A stretch of DNA of 64,000 nt, taken from Mesorhabditis belari (taxonomy: Eukaryota; Nematoda; Chromadorea; Rhabditida; Rhabditidae). How positions within the stretch are numbered: the first letter of the stretch is position 1; each line of letters begins with the position of its first letter. Below the pieces are notes generated by a model, which was given only the letters and a program-made list of their open reading frames with translations, was not told where the DNA came from and ran no database searches. The stretch is taken from NCBI GenBank assembly GCA_958450365.1, contig CAUEEP010000891.1:310001-374000 (forward strand). Direction: 5' to 3'. Position numbers and translations under genes: made by a program. This document shows positions 1 to 11,587 of the stretch, piece by piece.

Positions 1-107
1 GAGAGCAAGGATCACAAGGACAACCCGGATTCCCCGGTGGATCTGGAGGACCTGGAGGACCTGGAATCGATGGAGGATATTGCCCCTGCCCACGCAGAAG
101 ACATTAA
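1..107 (+). CDS. Cuticle collagen, C-terminal end (partial)
   Basis: Reading from base 3, the frame gives uninterrupted Gly-X-Y triplets (GSQGQPGFPGG, GPGGPGIDGG) followed by YCPCPRRRH and a TAA stop at 105-107. A short non-triplet tail with paired cysteines (CPCP) after the last Gly-X-Y block is typical of nematode cuticle collagens, where those cysteines cross-link trimers in the extracellular cuticle. Only the last 34 codons are in the window; the N-terminus, signal sequence and furin-like site lie upstream. The family is clear, but the subfamily cannot be set from this piece. Confidence 0.9.
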   Translation, partial: EQGSQGQPGFPGGSGGPGGPGIDGGYCPCPRRRH

Positions 108-344
108 CCTTATTGATTTATGTCCCATCAGTGAACATTGGGAGAATAAACCTTTTGCATTTAAAGTTGAAAGAACAAAAACAGACTTAAAACATAAAAC
201 AATCGAATGACAATCAGAACAATCAGCTGGTAAAACATAATTGAATTTACTGTAACGTTTTTCCAATGCTTTTGATAGCCAAAAAGTCTAGATTATAGAA
301 ATGCTAGTAACCTCAAATACACTGGATACTATTTTTGGAGGAAT

Positions 345-1098
345 GTAAGAATCAAAACAAGAAAGAGATGACCCGATTCAGTTTTCAGCCCGTTATTCTT
401 TGATTTTCATTGCGAAAAACTGCAGAGAATGATATTCAACGAATGGTTTTGTTAAAGAAAACATCAAAAGGATATTTAGTTATTTGGAAAAGTTTTAAAG
501 TGTTTTCCATCTAAAGCCTCTATTCGTAATCAAAGTGCCTTTGAAGAATCACAAATCTCTATTGCTAAAAAGCTTCGAATTCTTAAGCATTGGGCTCGCC
601 AGCCCACGGGAACCACGCCATGACGCTTCCGCTCGAGTTGAACGCTCGACCGAAGATAGCCTCACCATTTTTATACCTGGGAAATAAAACTTCCATTGTT
701 AAACTCGGTACTTGTGCCTCTTATCCCCGCAAATCAAATTTGCATACCTAAGAATTGATAAATGAACTTCTAAATAGTTTTTGTCGTTTTACCCATTTCC
801 CTCATATGTGAGGGTAGTGTTGCTAGTATCTTGAAGACATTCGTAAGAATCAAAACAAGAAAGAGATGACCCAATTCAGTTTTCAGCTCGTTATTCGTTG
901 ATTTTCATTGCGAAAAACTGCAGTGAAGGATATTCAACGAATGGTTTTGTTAAAGAAAACATCTAAAGGATATTTAGTTATTTGGAAAAGTTTTAAAGTG
1001 TTTTCCATCTAAAGCCTCTATTCGTAATCAAAGTGCCTTTAAAGAATCACAAATCTCTATTGCTAAAAAGCTTCGAATTCTTGAGCATTTGGCTCGAC
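345..1098. repeat. Direct duplication of about 256 bp
   Basis: Positions 345-600 and 843-1098 are near-identical direct copies (both begin gtaagaatcaaaacaag and end near ctcg). The 240 bp between them is unrelated and non-coding. The copies have a few substitutions and no indel I could see. No coding content is recognised. Confidence 0.8.
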
Positions 1099-1129
1099 AT
1101 CCACAGGATAAACACGCTAGATGCCATAA

Positions 1130-1482
1130 AAAACCGGCTTTTTCACAAAGTTTTCCCCTGAAATGATCCCAACTCTTAATTATTTTGAATGGTATTTAGG
1201 GCCGTCATTTTCCACTATATAGTCAAAACCGAACCCTTCTGAAAGTGGGGTTTTCAAAAAGTGCCCTTTTTTGGTCATTTTTTGGCATTTCGCCCTCGAA
1301 ATTTCTTCAATGGTTCGATCAATTGAAACACGTTTTAGCCTATTTTGTAGAGGAGATTTACAAATTTCAAATAGTTTATAACAATTATAACAGTTTATAA
1401 CGTCGATATCAGGTTTCTATCGTTGGAAATTTATGAAAATGTTGAAATCCGCATTTCTTATGCATGTACCTAATAATAGCGC
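1130..1482. mobile_element. MITE-like repeat, family C, copy 1
   Basis: This AT-rich repeat runs from the cggctttttcacaaag segment through gcatttcgccctcgaaattt, an ataacagtttataac tract, and ends atgcatgtacctaata. Further copies lie at 1745-1952, 16304-16720 (inverted) and 16885-17090. It is non-coding. The superfamily cannot be assigned because terminal repeats are not sharply defined. Confidence 0.6.
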
Positions 1483-1512
1483 CTAGATGCCATAAAATAG
1501 GCTAGGGCACAC

Positions 1513-1620
1513 GCATCAATTGATAGTCTTATACAGTCTCTGAAGAAGGCTTTGGATGAAATTCCTATGAGTGTGATCGAGAAAGCTGTTGACACCTTTC
1601 CAAAGCGATTGAGGCAATGA
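1513..1620 (+). pseudogene. Tc1/mariner-superfamily transposase C-terminal relic
   Basis: A 36-codon open stretch reads SLIQSLKKALDEIPM, then VIEKAVDTFPKRLRQ and a stop. This matches the usual C-terminus of IS630/Tc1-type transposases (a helix beginning SLKK, then a DxFPxRL motif before the end). A second relic at 45.6-46.1 kb on the other strand has the same signature (SLKKNLEKAW, AVDDFPKRLRKF). No catalytic residues remain here. Confidence 0.55.
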
Positions 1621-1744
1621 ATTGCGGCACCAACCGAATAAAACTCATCAAAGTTCCACCTGTCATGATTTGCAGTTGATAGAGATTCCCAAATGGTGAA
1701 AATTTCGACAAAAAATGATTTTTATTGACTTAATTGTTTGAATT

Positions 1745-1952
1745 CAATAAATTTGGTCACTCGCATTTCGTCCTCGAAATTTCTTCAATGGTTCGATCAA
1801 TTGAAACACATTTTAGCCTATTTTGTAGAGGAGATTTACAAATTTCAAATAGTTTATAACAGTTATAACAGTTTATAACATCGATACCAGGTTTCTATCG
1901 TTGGAAATTTATGAAAATGTTGAAATCCGCATTTCTTATGCATGTAACTAAT
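1745..1952. mobile_element. MITE-like repeat, family C, copy 2 (5'-truncated)
   Basis: It repeats the second half of the 1130-1482 element, from tcactcgcatttcg to gcatttcttatgcatgtaac, with scattered substitutions. It is non-coding. Confidence 0.6.
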
Positions 1953-2632
1953 ATTTCAATGACATAAATTGCTTACTAGTAAAAGATAAAATTCTTTTAG
2001 AACTAAATGCAAAATTTTTAACTAAATTACTTGATAACTAAATTTTCCTTTTAAATAATAACGCCCAGATGCCATAAAAGCAAAATCAAACTAGAAATAA
2101 TCAAACTATGGCTTGGAAAAAGAGGAAACACAACATTCTCTCTAGATCGTTTTTGGGGCTTCCCGTCATCAGTCGGCAAAGAGTAAAAAACTTTTTTTGA
2201 AGTAATTTTAGCTTTGTTTTTGGCTTAATCTAATATCTTTTTGTTTTAAAGTATAAGAATCAAAATTTCGTCCTAGAAAGGACAATCGAGTTCAGAGTTG
2301 AAAGTTTTTTTTTAAAAAGTCATTCTTTAGAACTTCGTTAGCAAAGATATTTCTCTAAAATGGTAAAATGATGCACAATAATTATGTATATTGGATAAAT
2401 TCTTTTGATGAAATGCATTTTTGACTATGAAACTACATTTATATTCCAAAAATTAGTCAAAAACCTTATGGAAAGAAGATATTGTTTGAGTGTTTAAGTG
2501 AGTACCAAAATAGACAAATCTTTCATTTATTTGATCATTTAATCTTGTTCTCTTTGTTTTTAAAAGCAATTTATTTCTTTTACAGAGCAATTTACAAAAT
2601 TCACATTAATTTACAAGCATTTTAGTGTCGAT

Positions 2633-5600
2633 TTAGTGTTGATGATTGTCGGGGTTGGCAGCGTGTCCCTGACGAGCATGAGTGTGAGCCTTGGCGTGCT
2701 GAAAATTCTCATAAATTGCTGAAATTAAAATTAATGATTATTAAAAAAGAAAGATTTTAGTCCAGCAGTGGTGCAAAGTTCATTTTTTGGGAAATCTGGG
2801 CAACAGGCTTGATGTGGAAGCGACAGAAAAGAAAGAGAAAGGCAGTGAAAGAGCAGTCACACTTTGAAGGCCCATAACTTTGCCCACAGATTATATTATT
2901 GCTAATTTTTGCGTAGTTTAATAGAGGACACTTTTGGCTTTCAAATGATGCCAAATAGAGACTGATTGGGTTAGCCAATCCTGAGAAAAACAAGGGACAA
3001 GGCTCAAGTCAGATCGCATCGTTCTCTCAGTTTATTTGCTTGTTTCCAAATGTATCTCAAAGTTTGATCAATTAAATCAGCGTTTCAAATGATGGACTTA
3101 ATAAAATGAATGTTTCAATCGATTCCCTGATCCCGAAAACCCCTCGGTAAAAAGTTACAGCTGAAATTTTGAGCGTCGCTATGCCCAAATTTTTGGGAAA
3201 ACTTTTTCCTTTAATTTGACTGCATTTTGAAACAAATTTTGCATCCTATTAAACTCATTTCTACATAAAACTACATCAAAAAGTGCATACCATATCCACC
3301 AAAAGTCTAAAACCACTTTTCAATTCATTGGATTATCTAAACTAGAGAAAATAGCAGCTAAACCGAGAAGCGCACCGCTTGACCTCACATCTTTCATGCA
3401 GTTTTTCTCAGGATTGGCTAGCCCAATCCAGCTCTGATTTATATCATTTGAAAGCCTGAATTGTCCTCTATCAAACTATATAAATAGTTAACGATAATAT
3501 AGCTTCTGGACAAAGTTATGGTCCTTTAAAGCCTGACACTTAAAGCCCGAATGAAGGAAAAGAGAGACAAAGGTAAGCCGGTGTATGGTGGAATCCCAAA
3601 ACTGAAAGAATTTAGTTAAAAGTCAAATTTAGATGCTTTTTCTTTATCTAAGATAATGTTTTGGGATTTTCTGTTTTCTTTTCCTTTTCTTTTCCTTTTC
3701 TAAACCTCTTGATCACAATGCTCGTGATGGCCATGCTCGGCCTCTTCCGCTGCACACTTTTGCTAAATGACACTTAATTTACAGTCAACCCTGATTCCTT
3801 ACATTGAAATGATTATCGGGATTTGCGGCGAGACCCTTTCGAATGTGCGTTTTCGTGTCATGCTCATGCTTAACAATGATATAAGACAATGATAAAAATG
3901 TTAGTGAAAGTTTGCAAATATTTCGTTGGCTTAAGATTGAATTAGACTTTATCTACGAATCTAATATCTAAAAACTTAAAATCTTGATTTATCTAAACTT
4001 TTAGAACAAAAGCAATCGTGAATGCTATTTTTTTGGCCGCTTTTATGTACTTTGTGCAAACTGCAATCTTTCTAGCGCGCCAATTCTTCATTGACCGAAA
4101 ATGAAATTGACCCATTGACCGAAAATTTACCATTTTCCTTCATTTTTCTTTCTATCGCGAGAAAAGTGAAGATTCAAATGTGCTAGAAAGAATGTGTTTA
4201 CATTAATGAGGACAAAGTTCACTCAAAAGAGCAAATGCGTTCCTATAGTTTATACGTTTTCTAAAATACATCTATTTTAGATACCGTATTTTCTCTAATA
4301 GTAGTGCAGCGAGTCGCGTTGATGACTATTTTACGGGTTTGAAGTTTTCCCAGAAGCTCAACACTCTAATCCCCCACTAGATCTCATCGTCAGCTACATT
4401 TTCCGACCCCACATCGATAGGTTCTGATAAGGGGTTCTCGAGATTTCGAGCAATTTAGGCGACGCTCATGGTGCACTACTATTAGAGAGAATCCGGTATA
4501 TCAAGCAAAGATTAACGATAAGTTGACTATCGATACTTTTCCCATATACCGTCTTCTTTCTAATAGTAGTGCACCGCACCGAGCCGAGTTGAGGCCTATT
4601 TTAAGGTTTCCAATTTTTCCCAGAAGCTCAACACTCTAATCCCCCACTAGATCTCATCGTCAGCTACATTTTCCGACCCCACATCGATAGGTTCTGATAA
4701 GCGGTTCTCGAGATTTCGAGTAATTTAGGCGATGCTCATGGTGCACTACTATTAGAGAAAATACGGTAACTACCGTAATTACACCGCCAATTTTCATTCG
4801 ATCAGCTCTATTTTTTGTCTTATTTAATGAGGAATGACAAAAAATTAAACAATCATAGCTGATCAAATGGAAAACAAAAGTTTAAAGGTAGGTTTTATAA
4901 TATGTACCTTTTAGTAAACGATTTAGAGGCTTAATAAACGATTTGGATAACTCAACTCTTTCACAAAGTCTCCTTTATGTAAATTATTTTCAATTTTCAA
5001 ACATCTTTATATTTTATATCATTTTATATCTCTTCCCTTGCCTCTAAATCATCTTTCCTCTCAACTGTAAACACTAAATTCTTGGTTTATCCTCAAGAAA
5101 AATGAAGAATTGAGTCACCGTGCGTTTACACCGAAGCACCTTTCTCATAATCAGTTAATGAACTAATAAACTAGAAAAAGTTTCGCGTTCAAGTATTAAT
5201 CTGCAAGCTTAAACTCAAATCTTTGAACACAAATCCCTCACACAATCTCCTTCATGCGAATGATCGTGTCCCTCATGTCCCTCAGCGTGTTTTGCTTGAT
5301 CGGCGCGGACTCCTGGCGCCAAAACGATCCCTGTCTTCTTTCCCTTCTAAAGAATTAGACAGAAATCAGATATTTACAGATATTTGGAGTATTATAGCTA
5401 GATAAATCAATCTCAAACGTACATCCTCGTGGTGGCAATCGCCGGTGTGTTGATGGTCTCCTCCCTGGGAAATGAGATGTTAAAGAAAGAACGAAAAAGT
5501 CTCGAGCGAGTATTAGATAAGTATTTTTCTGTGTAAATTTCATTAACTAGTTTCTGTAAATACTTTCTAACATTATTTATTGTTAGTAGAAGTTAAACGG

Positions 5601-8600
5601 CTGAAAACGAACCTCATGCGATGACATTTTCACAAAATCGATTGATTTCTCGAACAAAAAAGACTCTAAAAGCGACAAATTTTAAACGAAACAAAACAGA
5701 ACAAAACAAAACAATAGACAAAAAATGCACAATTCACTGCACCAGAAATAGTGTGTTTACGTTTCAAAAGAAAAGGAAAGTCTAGTGAAAATAGAATAGA
5801 AGAAAATATGTAAGAATCTGATTTCAAATTGTTTTCCGAAAAGGCAGCTTTCCTTTTTAAAATCTTCATATCTTTATTTTCAGCTAAAATTTCAGCAAAA
5901 ATTTTTACACACTTCTCCAGAAAGTGATAAGAATCGTTTTTCATAAAAACATTTCTTCTATTTGTCGGTTTAATGTTCAGAGTACGCAATTGATCATTGG
6001 TTTTGGCGCTGGGAATTTAAAAAAAAGCTAGAAATGCAATTTTTAAGTGTTTCCTTTATGAGTCTCATATTAAATTTTATTTGTTTGCATCGGTGCTTGA
6101 AAATAGGAAAATTTCGAGAATTTTTGAGACTAAAGAATGATTAAATAAACATCGATAGGTTTTGGAAAAGGGTTTTTTTGTTTTTGGGTTGTTTTTGGGT
6201 TTTATTTGGTTGTTTTTATTTTTTTTTGTTTAATATGATAAATGCTAATCAATCGAGTTTTATTTTTCTAAAAGTTTAAGGCTAGACAATTTCATTTCAA
6301 AATTTGGAAATACTAAATGAGTGTGAGGAAGCAAAAATTTTGATTTCCAATGGATTCAAGCTTGTCATGGTTTTAAAGAATTCACAAATTTATGTTGCGA
6401 TAGATTTAAATGATTGAAAATGCTATGGAAAAACAAGAACTTTGAATATCAAAACTGAAAAATATTGAAAACAACTCCATGTCAACGACAAGTTGTGGGG
6501 ATTTTTAGGTATTTAAAGGGAAATTCCCTTGCTTTTTGTGGGGTGTTTGCTGGGCGTTTTTTAAGCTGTTCAAATAGTGAAAAGATTGAGATAAAAAGGG
6601 ACATTGATATCGAGAGAGAAAGGGGTGAGTCATGGAAGAGAATTTGAAAGAAAAAGAAATGTGAGAGAAAGTTTTTGAAGTGGAATAGTGAAAGAGAGTT
6701 GAGAGCGAGTTGATTTTAAGAGAAATGGAAAATGATTGAAAATAGAAGTAAAAAGAGAGTTAAAGAAGAAAGAGAATAAGTAAATATAAAGATATTGGAG
6801 TGGAGAAAGATTTCTAGTAAGAAAAGAGGTGATTCATAAAAGAGAAATAGGCGGATGAAATAAAAGGCGAAAGAGAAATGGGAATTTGAGAGTTGAGGCT
6901 TGGAAATTGAAGTAATTTGAGTGTTGGTAGAGAAAGGAGAAAAGGAAATTGAAATTGAATGAGATTAGAAAAGAATAAAGGAAAAATGATATCAAGAAAA
7001 GCATCAGAAAGTGAAGAAAGTCATAGAAAAAGATCCAAAATTAGAGAATTTACGAGGTAGAAGTGAAAGAAAACTGAAAAACTAATTTTTGATGGGAAAA
7101 GAGTCAAGACTTTAACATAATAGAGAAAGAAAATATCAAAAAGATGCTGGTGACAGAGAACTGAAAGAGTTTGGTTTAGAAAAGGATGAATCATTGTGTT
7201 TTTCCTTTTATATCATCTTGAATCATCTTGCTTTTTTTCTTTAATAGAAAGCTCTAGCTCATTTCTTCCCATTTAGTCATAATCTTTTTTATAAATTAAC
7301 AGTGATACAGTCACTGATTCACCGACAATCAATTATAATTCCAGGATTGGAAAAATGAAAATGCTTTGAGCAAAATCATTGCTTTTGAATCATTGATTGC
7401 TTTTGAAAAGTGGTTAAACTTTCGAGATTTTCGTTACCACCATCTTTTTTGAGAGAATGTAGAATTTGTTGCAAAATGCAGGCAAATTTAAGGCAAAAAT
7501 TTGAGCCTATTGAGGACAAGACAACAGGAAACTCGGCTCAATCTCTGGCCGCACCTTCCCCTTGATGAAATAATGAGAAATCGGCTTTTCTTTTGCCACT
7601 TTTCAATCATTTTTCTAGGCGCTGCTTGATGCTAAAAATAAGTGTTATATCTCAAAAAATCACCTATCCTCTCTACTTTAATTTTATACCTAAACGCGAG
7701 GAAACAAACGTACTGGTGCTGAGAAATGAGCGTTTGTTTGAAAGTAAACTTAGACTACGCGACGCTTCTATAGCGGGCGCTTCTATTATAGCATTTACGG
7801 TATGCTTCTTTTTATAAGTTTGTTCAACGGGCGTAAATTGTAAGTCTAAACAACAATACGACGTTTAGACGTTAAAGACCTCTGCCCAAATGACAGCATA
7901 CTAGGCTAAATTTACAAAAGTCTGGGTGAATTTAGCCTATTCTTTACTTGGGCAGAGGTCTTTAACGTCAGTAACCTGCAAATCATGGATCCGGGTAATA
8001 AATTCTAAAATCTTGTTAACGAGCGTCTTAGTACTCCGATTAGTCACTTCAGCAAGGAAACATAACCGAAAAGTACTGACAAATCAACAAGCAAGATTGT
8101 ACAAATTTTGAGCAGCATACATTAACCAAAAATATAACCAAAACCAAGGGATATAACCAAAAAGTACCATAGTTTTTTATTTTTTTGAATAGAAAACATT
8201 GCGTTCTAACAGAATAATTAAAAAAAAGGTGAAAATCAGACTTAAGAAGACGTGAAAAACAGGTGCCCAATTTGACGATGACTTTCCTTAGCTTTCCTTT
8301 TGACGCTGACTTTCCTTAGCCTTAGCTTGACTTTCCCGGAATACCTCTTTAATTCTGTTCCTCTTTAATGCTGTTCCAGTATCCCGTTAACCATATGGTT
8401 CCAATATGGTTCCAATATGGTTCCAATATGGTTCGGATGCTGTTCCAGTATCCCGTTAACCCTTTATCCCAAGAAAAGCCCCAAGAGAATCGAATTGGCT
8501 TTTATTTTGCATGATAATTTGAGCGGGAATACACGAAGATTTAAGTTGAATGAAGATAGGATATTCGATAGTACCTATTAACCTATAGATAACATGAAGA

Positions 8601-10120
8601 TTTTGAAATCTTTTAGCAATCATAAGACAAATACATAGTATGGTAAAGTATAGTAAAAAAAGGGTCAAAAAGGAAACCTATCAGATTCGATTCGATTTCG
8701 CTTTCAAGCTTTTAAGTCAATAAACTTTTTTTTTGCTTTTTTCGCTGGGACTTTCTGGGAAATGGGATTCAATTCAGTAAACTAAAAATCTCTCAATCCA
8801 CTCTCAACTTTTAGGTCAACAGCGGTGAACAGTTGAAGCTGAGCCAATTAAAATCCCATTTCCCAACCAGTTAGTCTCTTTTTTGTAGATTAAATAAACT
8901 TTACGAAAAGAGAAATCACTCACCGATTGGCTCAGCTTCAATTGTTCACCGCCGTTGACCTAAAAATTGAGAGTGAATTGAGATATTTTGAGTTTACTTT
9001 AGATTAGGAAATCGTTTTTAAAAATATACCGTAAATACTGTAATAGTACCCCATGGAGCCCCAGTCCTCTCTCTCAAACGCTGGCAAGGTTCAACTGTTT
9101 GGCACAAAGACCAATAGTTACCAATAGCTAGTCGATACCCAGTTACTTACCACAAGTACTGTAATAGTACCCCAGCCCCCTCGTACAGTCGCGTAGTCGG
9201 AAAAGTTTTTTAGTATTCCATTTTTTTCAAAGCGCTCGTACTTTCAAAAAAAACGTCTTTGGTATCAAAAAATAGCCCTGAATTTCAGCCATTTTTTGAT
9301 ACCTAAGCGCGCATTGTAGCATAAACCAGTGTCGAGAAAAACTCGTTCAAAGCTAGACCACGCAACACTCCGCACAGTCATTATGGGGGTGGGGTACTAT
9401 TACAGTATGTACGGTATGTATTTTGATAAATCTCTTTTAGATATTAGCAGCCAATCGAAACACGTTCATTGATGAGAAACTTCAAATGTTATTGCAGTGC
9501 TTCAATTTTCAATCTCTATACAACTTATTCGCGTATTCCAAGCACTCCTATTTTGTTTAAAAGTACTTTAAAGTTGAAATATCAATCCAGTATTGCAACA
9601 GTGGCTCAAAAAACGTAAAAACGAAAACTTTACAGTAGCTTAAAGCTGATCTTATTAAACAAAAAAAGCAGTTTTTTTCAAAACCTTATCCTATCAAGGT
9701 AAAACTACTTTAATCAGCCCTTTTCTTATTCAATTTTGATTTTTCATATTGAAAAGCTCACCTCAGTATCCCTTTTCAACTCGGTTTCGCGTTTCTGAAA
9801 ATATTTTAATAAATTTTAATATTCACAATTACACTATCACACTTTTACTAACAAAATACTGAACAAACAAACAAACAAATTCTAATTGTTTTATTTTACT
9901 CTATCTATCACACACAGATTACCTACTCTATCTATCACACAAGTCTACTCTATCTATCACACATAGATTACCATTTTCTGAGCTCTTTGCGTTGGAAAGA
10001 TAAGTTCTTCGAGAACTGCGTGCTCCTTGAAAGAAATCTTTTCTTTGAAACTAATACTTTAAAAACCTCATTCGGATGCGCATCATACAATTGCCCGTTT
10101 TCGGTAATGATTTGACGTCT
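2633..10120 (-). CDS. His-rich micro-exon gene, distal exons (O-U)
   Basis: I do not recognise this protein. Seven exons, all phase 0 and each with GT donor and AG acceptor, are at 10067-10120, 9762-9794, 5423-5464, 5242-5346, 3803-3868, 3706-3762 and 2633-2698. They encode about 140 aa ending in a TAA stop. A polyadenylation signal (AATAAA on the minus strand) lies at 2570-2575, about 58 bp after the stop. Sequence features are a possible dibasic site (KRETELKRDTE), His clusters (GGDHQHTGDCHHED, HAEGHEGHDHSHEGDC, EHGHHEHCDQE) and two copies of a repeat (RKGLAANPDNHFN, HARQGHAANPDNHQH). The same repeat occurs twice in exons at 20.3-20.5 kb, so this is probably the 3' part of the gene starting at 31080, or a tandem relative lacking a visible first exon. 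His/Asp/Cys clusters suggest metal binding; that is inference. The exon between 3803 and 3868 is separated from its neighbour by only a 40-bp intron, which supports real splicing. Confidence 0.7.
2820..3575. repeat. Inverted repeat in the last intron of the His-rich gene
   Basis: Arms at about 2820-2993 and 3408-3575 are divergent inverse copies (tttctcaggattggctagcc versus the complement of ggttagccaatcctgagaaa). A related single arm lies at 48660-48860. It is non-coding foldback material. Confidence 0.6.
4284..4496. mobile_element. MITE family B, copy 1
   Basis: A 213-bp element starts ccgtattttctctaatagt and ends with the inverse, ctactattagagagaatccgg, flanked by TA on both sides. TA duplication and short inverted ends are those of Tc1/mariner-type non-autonomous elements. 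Related copies are at 4549-4766, 14902-15631, 32228-32443 and 32644 onward. Confidence 0.75.
4549..4766. mobile_element. MITE family B, copy 2
   Basis: It has the same family and orientation as the copy 50 bp upstream: left end ccgtcttctttctaatagt, right end attagagaaaatacgg, TA flanks. It is one of two tandem copies inside the intron between exons at 5242 and 3868. Confidence 0.75.
7868..7972. repeat. Hairpin with 22-bp arms
   Basis: gacgttaaagacctctgccc at about 7868 is repeated in inverse form, gggcagaggtctttaacgtc, ending near 7972. Inner segments (ggctaaatttac and gtgaatttagcc) also pair partly. It probably is a small foldback element. Confidence 0.7.
8777..8993. repeat. Foldback element, arms about 70 bp
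   Basis: Left arm 8777-8845 and right arm 8925-8993 are inverse copies with few mismatches, sharing gaagctgagccaat / attggctcagcttc and ggtcaacagcggtgaac / gttcaccgccgttgacc. There is no coding content. Confidence 0.7.
9029..9414. mobile_element. MITE family A carrying a transporter-gene fragment
   Basis: An inner 265-bp MITE (9150-9414) has exactly the length of the copies at 22730-22994 and 44196-44460, with TIR ccgtaaatactgtaatagta and a TA target. A second left terminal repeat lies outside it at 9029-9055. Between the two left ends, 9069-9149 matches the exon 3/intron 3 boundary of the amino-acid transporter gene (44117-44195) with only a few substitutions; the splice donor reads GC instead of GT. 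The compound unit ends in inverted repeats and is flanked by TA. Confidence 0.8.
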
Positions 10121-10287
10121 CTGAATCGACTCGTAAAATTGTTTTACAGACAAAAAAAGCGTCGCCCTTCAATTTCCCACTGATTGATTACCGTAAATGA
10201 TTAAAAATGAATCGAACCGACTTGATGACAAAATGAAACGAACAGCACGAAAGCTTCTCCACTTCACTTTCAACTTTCGCATTCCCT

Positions 10288-10386
10288 TTCTGCATCCCCT
10301 TTACGGAAACGCGTTCCAAAATTTTTACAATACACTTTTACAAGGTCTTAGGCTCAATGATAACCTCAAACTTGGGTAATTAAACC
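10288..10386 (-). ncRNA. SL1 spliced-leader RNA gene
   Basis: The 22-nt leader (10386 down to 10365) begins ggtttaattacccaag and matches the known nematode SL1 sequence base for base, followed by a GT splice donor. About 45 nt later comes an Sm-binding site (aaattttggaac), then a closing stem (gcgtttcc, loop gtaaa, ggggatgc). Total length of about 99 nt is normal for SL1 RNA. SL1 RNA donates its leader to pre-mRNA 5' ends by trans-splicing in the nucleus. The 5S copy at 10610 is on the opposite strand, the arrangement known from the C. elegans 5S/SL1 repeat. It lies in the 9.6-kb gap of the His-rich gene. Confidence 0.9.
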
Positions 10387-10609
10387 GCAGCAGGGGTCTC
10401 TGTGGAAGGACCATGTGGAATGTGGGATCTCTGTGGCTCTGTGGCCAGCGGGGGTCTCTGTCGCCCTATGTGGAAGGACCATGTGCCCTGGATGCCGTTT
10501 TTTTCTACGAGACACACGAAAGGTGCACACAGTGCGTCGTCTAGCGTCTCTTCGGTGATAAAGGATCTCTCTTTCTTTCACTATTTGATTTGTCTTTCCG
10601 CCCGAGTCA

Positions 10610-10728
10610 CCTACGACTATACCACAATGAAAACACGCCATCCGGTCCAATCTGCCAAGATAAGCAACGTTGGGCTCGGTTAGTACTTGGATTGGAGATG
10701 GCTTGGGAATCCCTTGAGCTTTCGGTTT
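10610..10728 (+). rRNA. 5S rRNA copy, 3' end diverged
   Basis: The segment with cgccatccggtccaatctg, aagcaacgttgggctcggt, tagtacttggattggagat and ggcttgggaatccc follows metazoan 5S rRNA through the internal promoter region. The 3' acceptor-stem side (cttgagctttcggt) no longer complements the 5' end, then a T-run follows. It is therefore a 5S gene with a degraded 3' stem, possibly a pseudogene dispersed with the SL1 gene 220 bp away on the other strand. Confidence 0.8.
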
Positions 10729-11010
10729 TTTGACAATTGAGTGAATGGATTTTGTTTTTGATGGACAAATGAAAATGGGCTTTCAAAATTCCTCAATTCT
10801 AGAACCAGTTTTTGGGTCAGTAGCCCAGCAGCCTTATTGCAACTGTTTGATCCCGTCTGAGTTGAGCCTCGGCTTAAAGATTCTGGTCATCGACCTTATC
10901 GACCTTGGCCAATTCTCAATCCGAATCTTCGTAAAGCTGGGTTCATTAGAAAGTGCATTAGCGGCTAATTAGAATAAAAATTAGAGTGAATACCGTATCG
11001 AGTTCTGATT

Positions 11011-11192
11011 TGTTTGATTGTCAATAGGTGTACAACGAAAGAACGAGTTTAAACCACTTCAACGGCTCATCAGGATTTTTAGACCAAGAGATAGAGCTTG
11101 AAAATTTCTATCTTTGACAAGAAATCCTGAAAAGGTAGCCGTAGATCTTGCCAAATCTCGTTTTTCCATTGTACACCTATTGAAAAACAGAC
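11011..11192. mobile_element. MITE family D, copy 1
   Basis: The ends are inverse: gattgtcaataggtgtacaacg on the left and cattgtacacctattgaaaa on the right. Copies lie at 11588-11789 and 59160-59357. The inside is non-coding with partial dyad symmetry (ggatttttagaccaagagata). Confidence 0.7.
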
Positions 11193-11249
11193 TAGAGACA
11201 GAGACAAATGAACTCTAATTCAGAAAATAAATAACTTCCTTTCGTGGAT

Positions 11250-11330
11250 TTTGAGGATTTGAGATTTTGCATGGGATTCGAGAGGGAAGCGAAATTCGTG
11301 TATTTCTTTGTGAAACGATTGGAGTAAGGC
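11250..11330 (+). pseudogene. Duplicated coding fragment (copy of 58203-58379 end)
   Basis: The frame reads DLRFCMGFEREAKFVYFFVKRLE and a stop, nearly the same as the end of a 58-aa open frame at 58203-58379 (DLRFCMGFEREAVFVYFFVK). The similarity continues about 250 bp downstream in non-coding sequence. The protein family is not recognised. It is a segmental duplicate, probably not expressed. Confidence 0.45.
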
Positions 11331-11587
11331 TTCTGACTTCTAATTCAGCTCAATTTTCAAAAGCTACCATAATCTTGACTCTAGTTTTATCTAATCTATG
11401 TATTATTTAAGGCTTTTGGTGTTTTTAAATGAATCATCAACAAGCAGATCAAAAATAAAAGTACAGATTAGGGTGTTACGGTCAAGATTACGATATTAAG
11501 AGTCAGAATTATGGCCTTTTCCGGATTTAATTTGAAATTTACTCAAAAATTGATCGTACGTTATAGAGCTTTTCATTTTTCGATCTG

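Larger units (their letters stand above)
5470..9760. other. Long intron; purine-rich tract and small foldbacks
   Basis: No convincing exon was found in this 4.3-kb interval of the minus-strand gene. It contains a strongly A/G-biased tract (about 6590-7180, read on the plus strand), two hairpin elements listed separately and a 386-bp MITE. A possible short minus-strand open stretch near 7510-7565 has an acceptor but no good donor, so it was not called. Confidence 0.5.

Noticed and set aside
2757..2993. 78-aa minus-strand frame
   Set aside because: It is part of a divergent inverted repeat, in an intron, with no similarity to a known family.
7510..7565. Possible minus-strand exon GKVRPEIEPSF in the long intron
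   Set aside because: An acceptor-like site exists but no phase-0 donor; the surrounding exons join without it.
10366..10683. Overlapping 93- and 94-aa frames on both strands
   Set aside because: They overlap the SL1 and 5S RNA genes and short direct repeats (gtggaaggaccatgtg).
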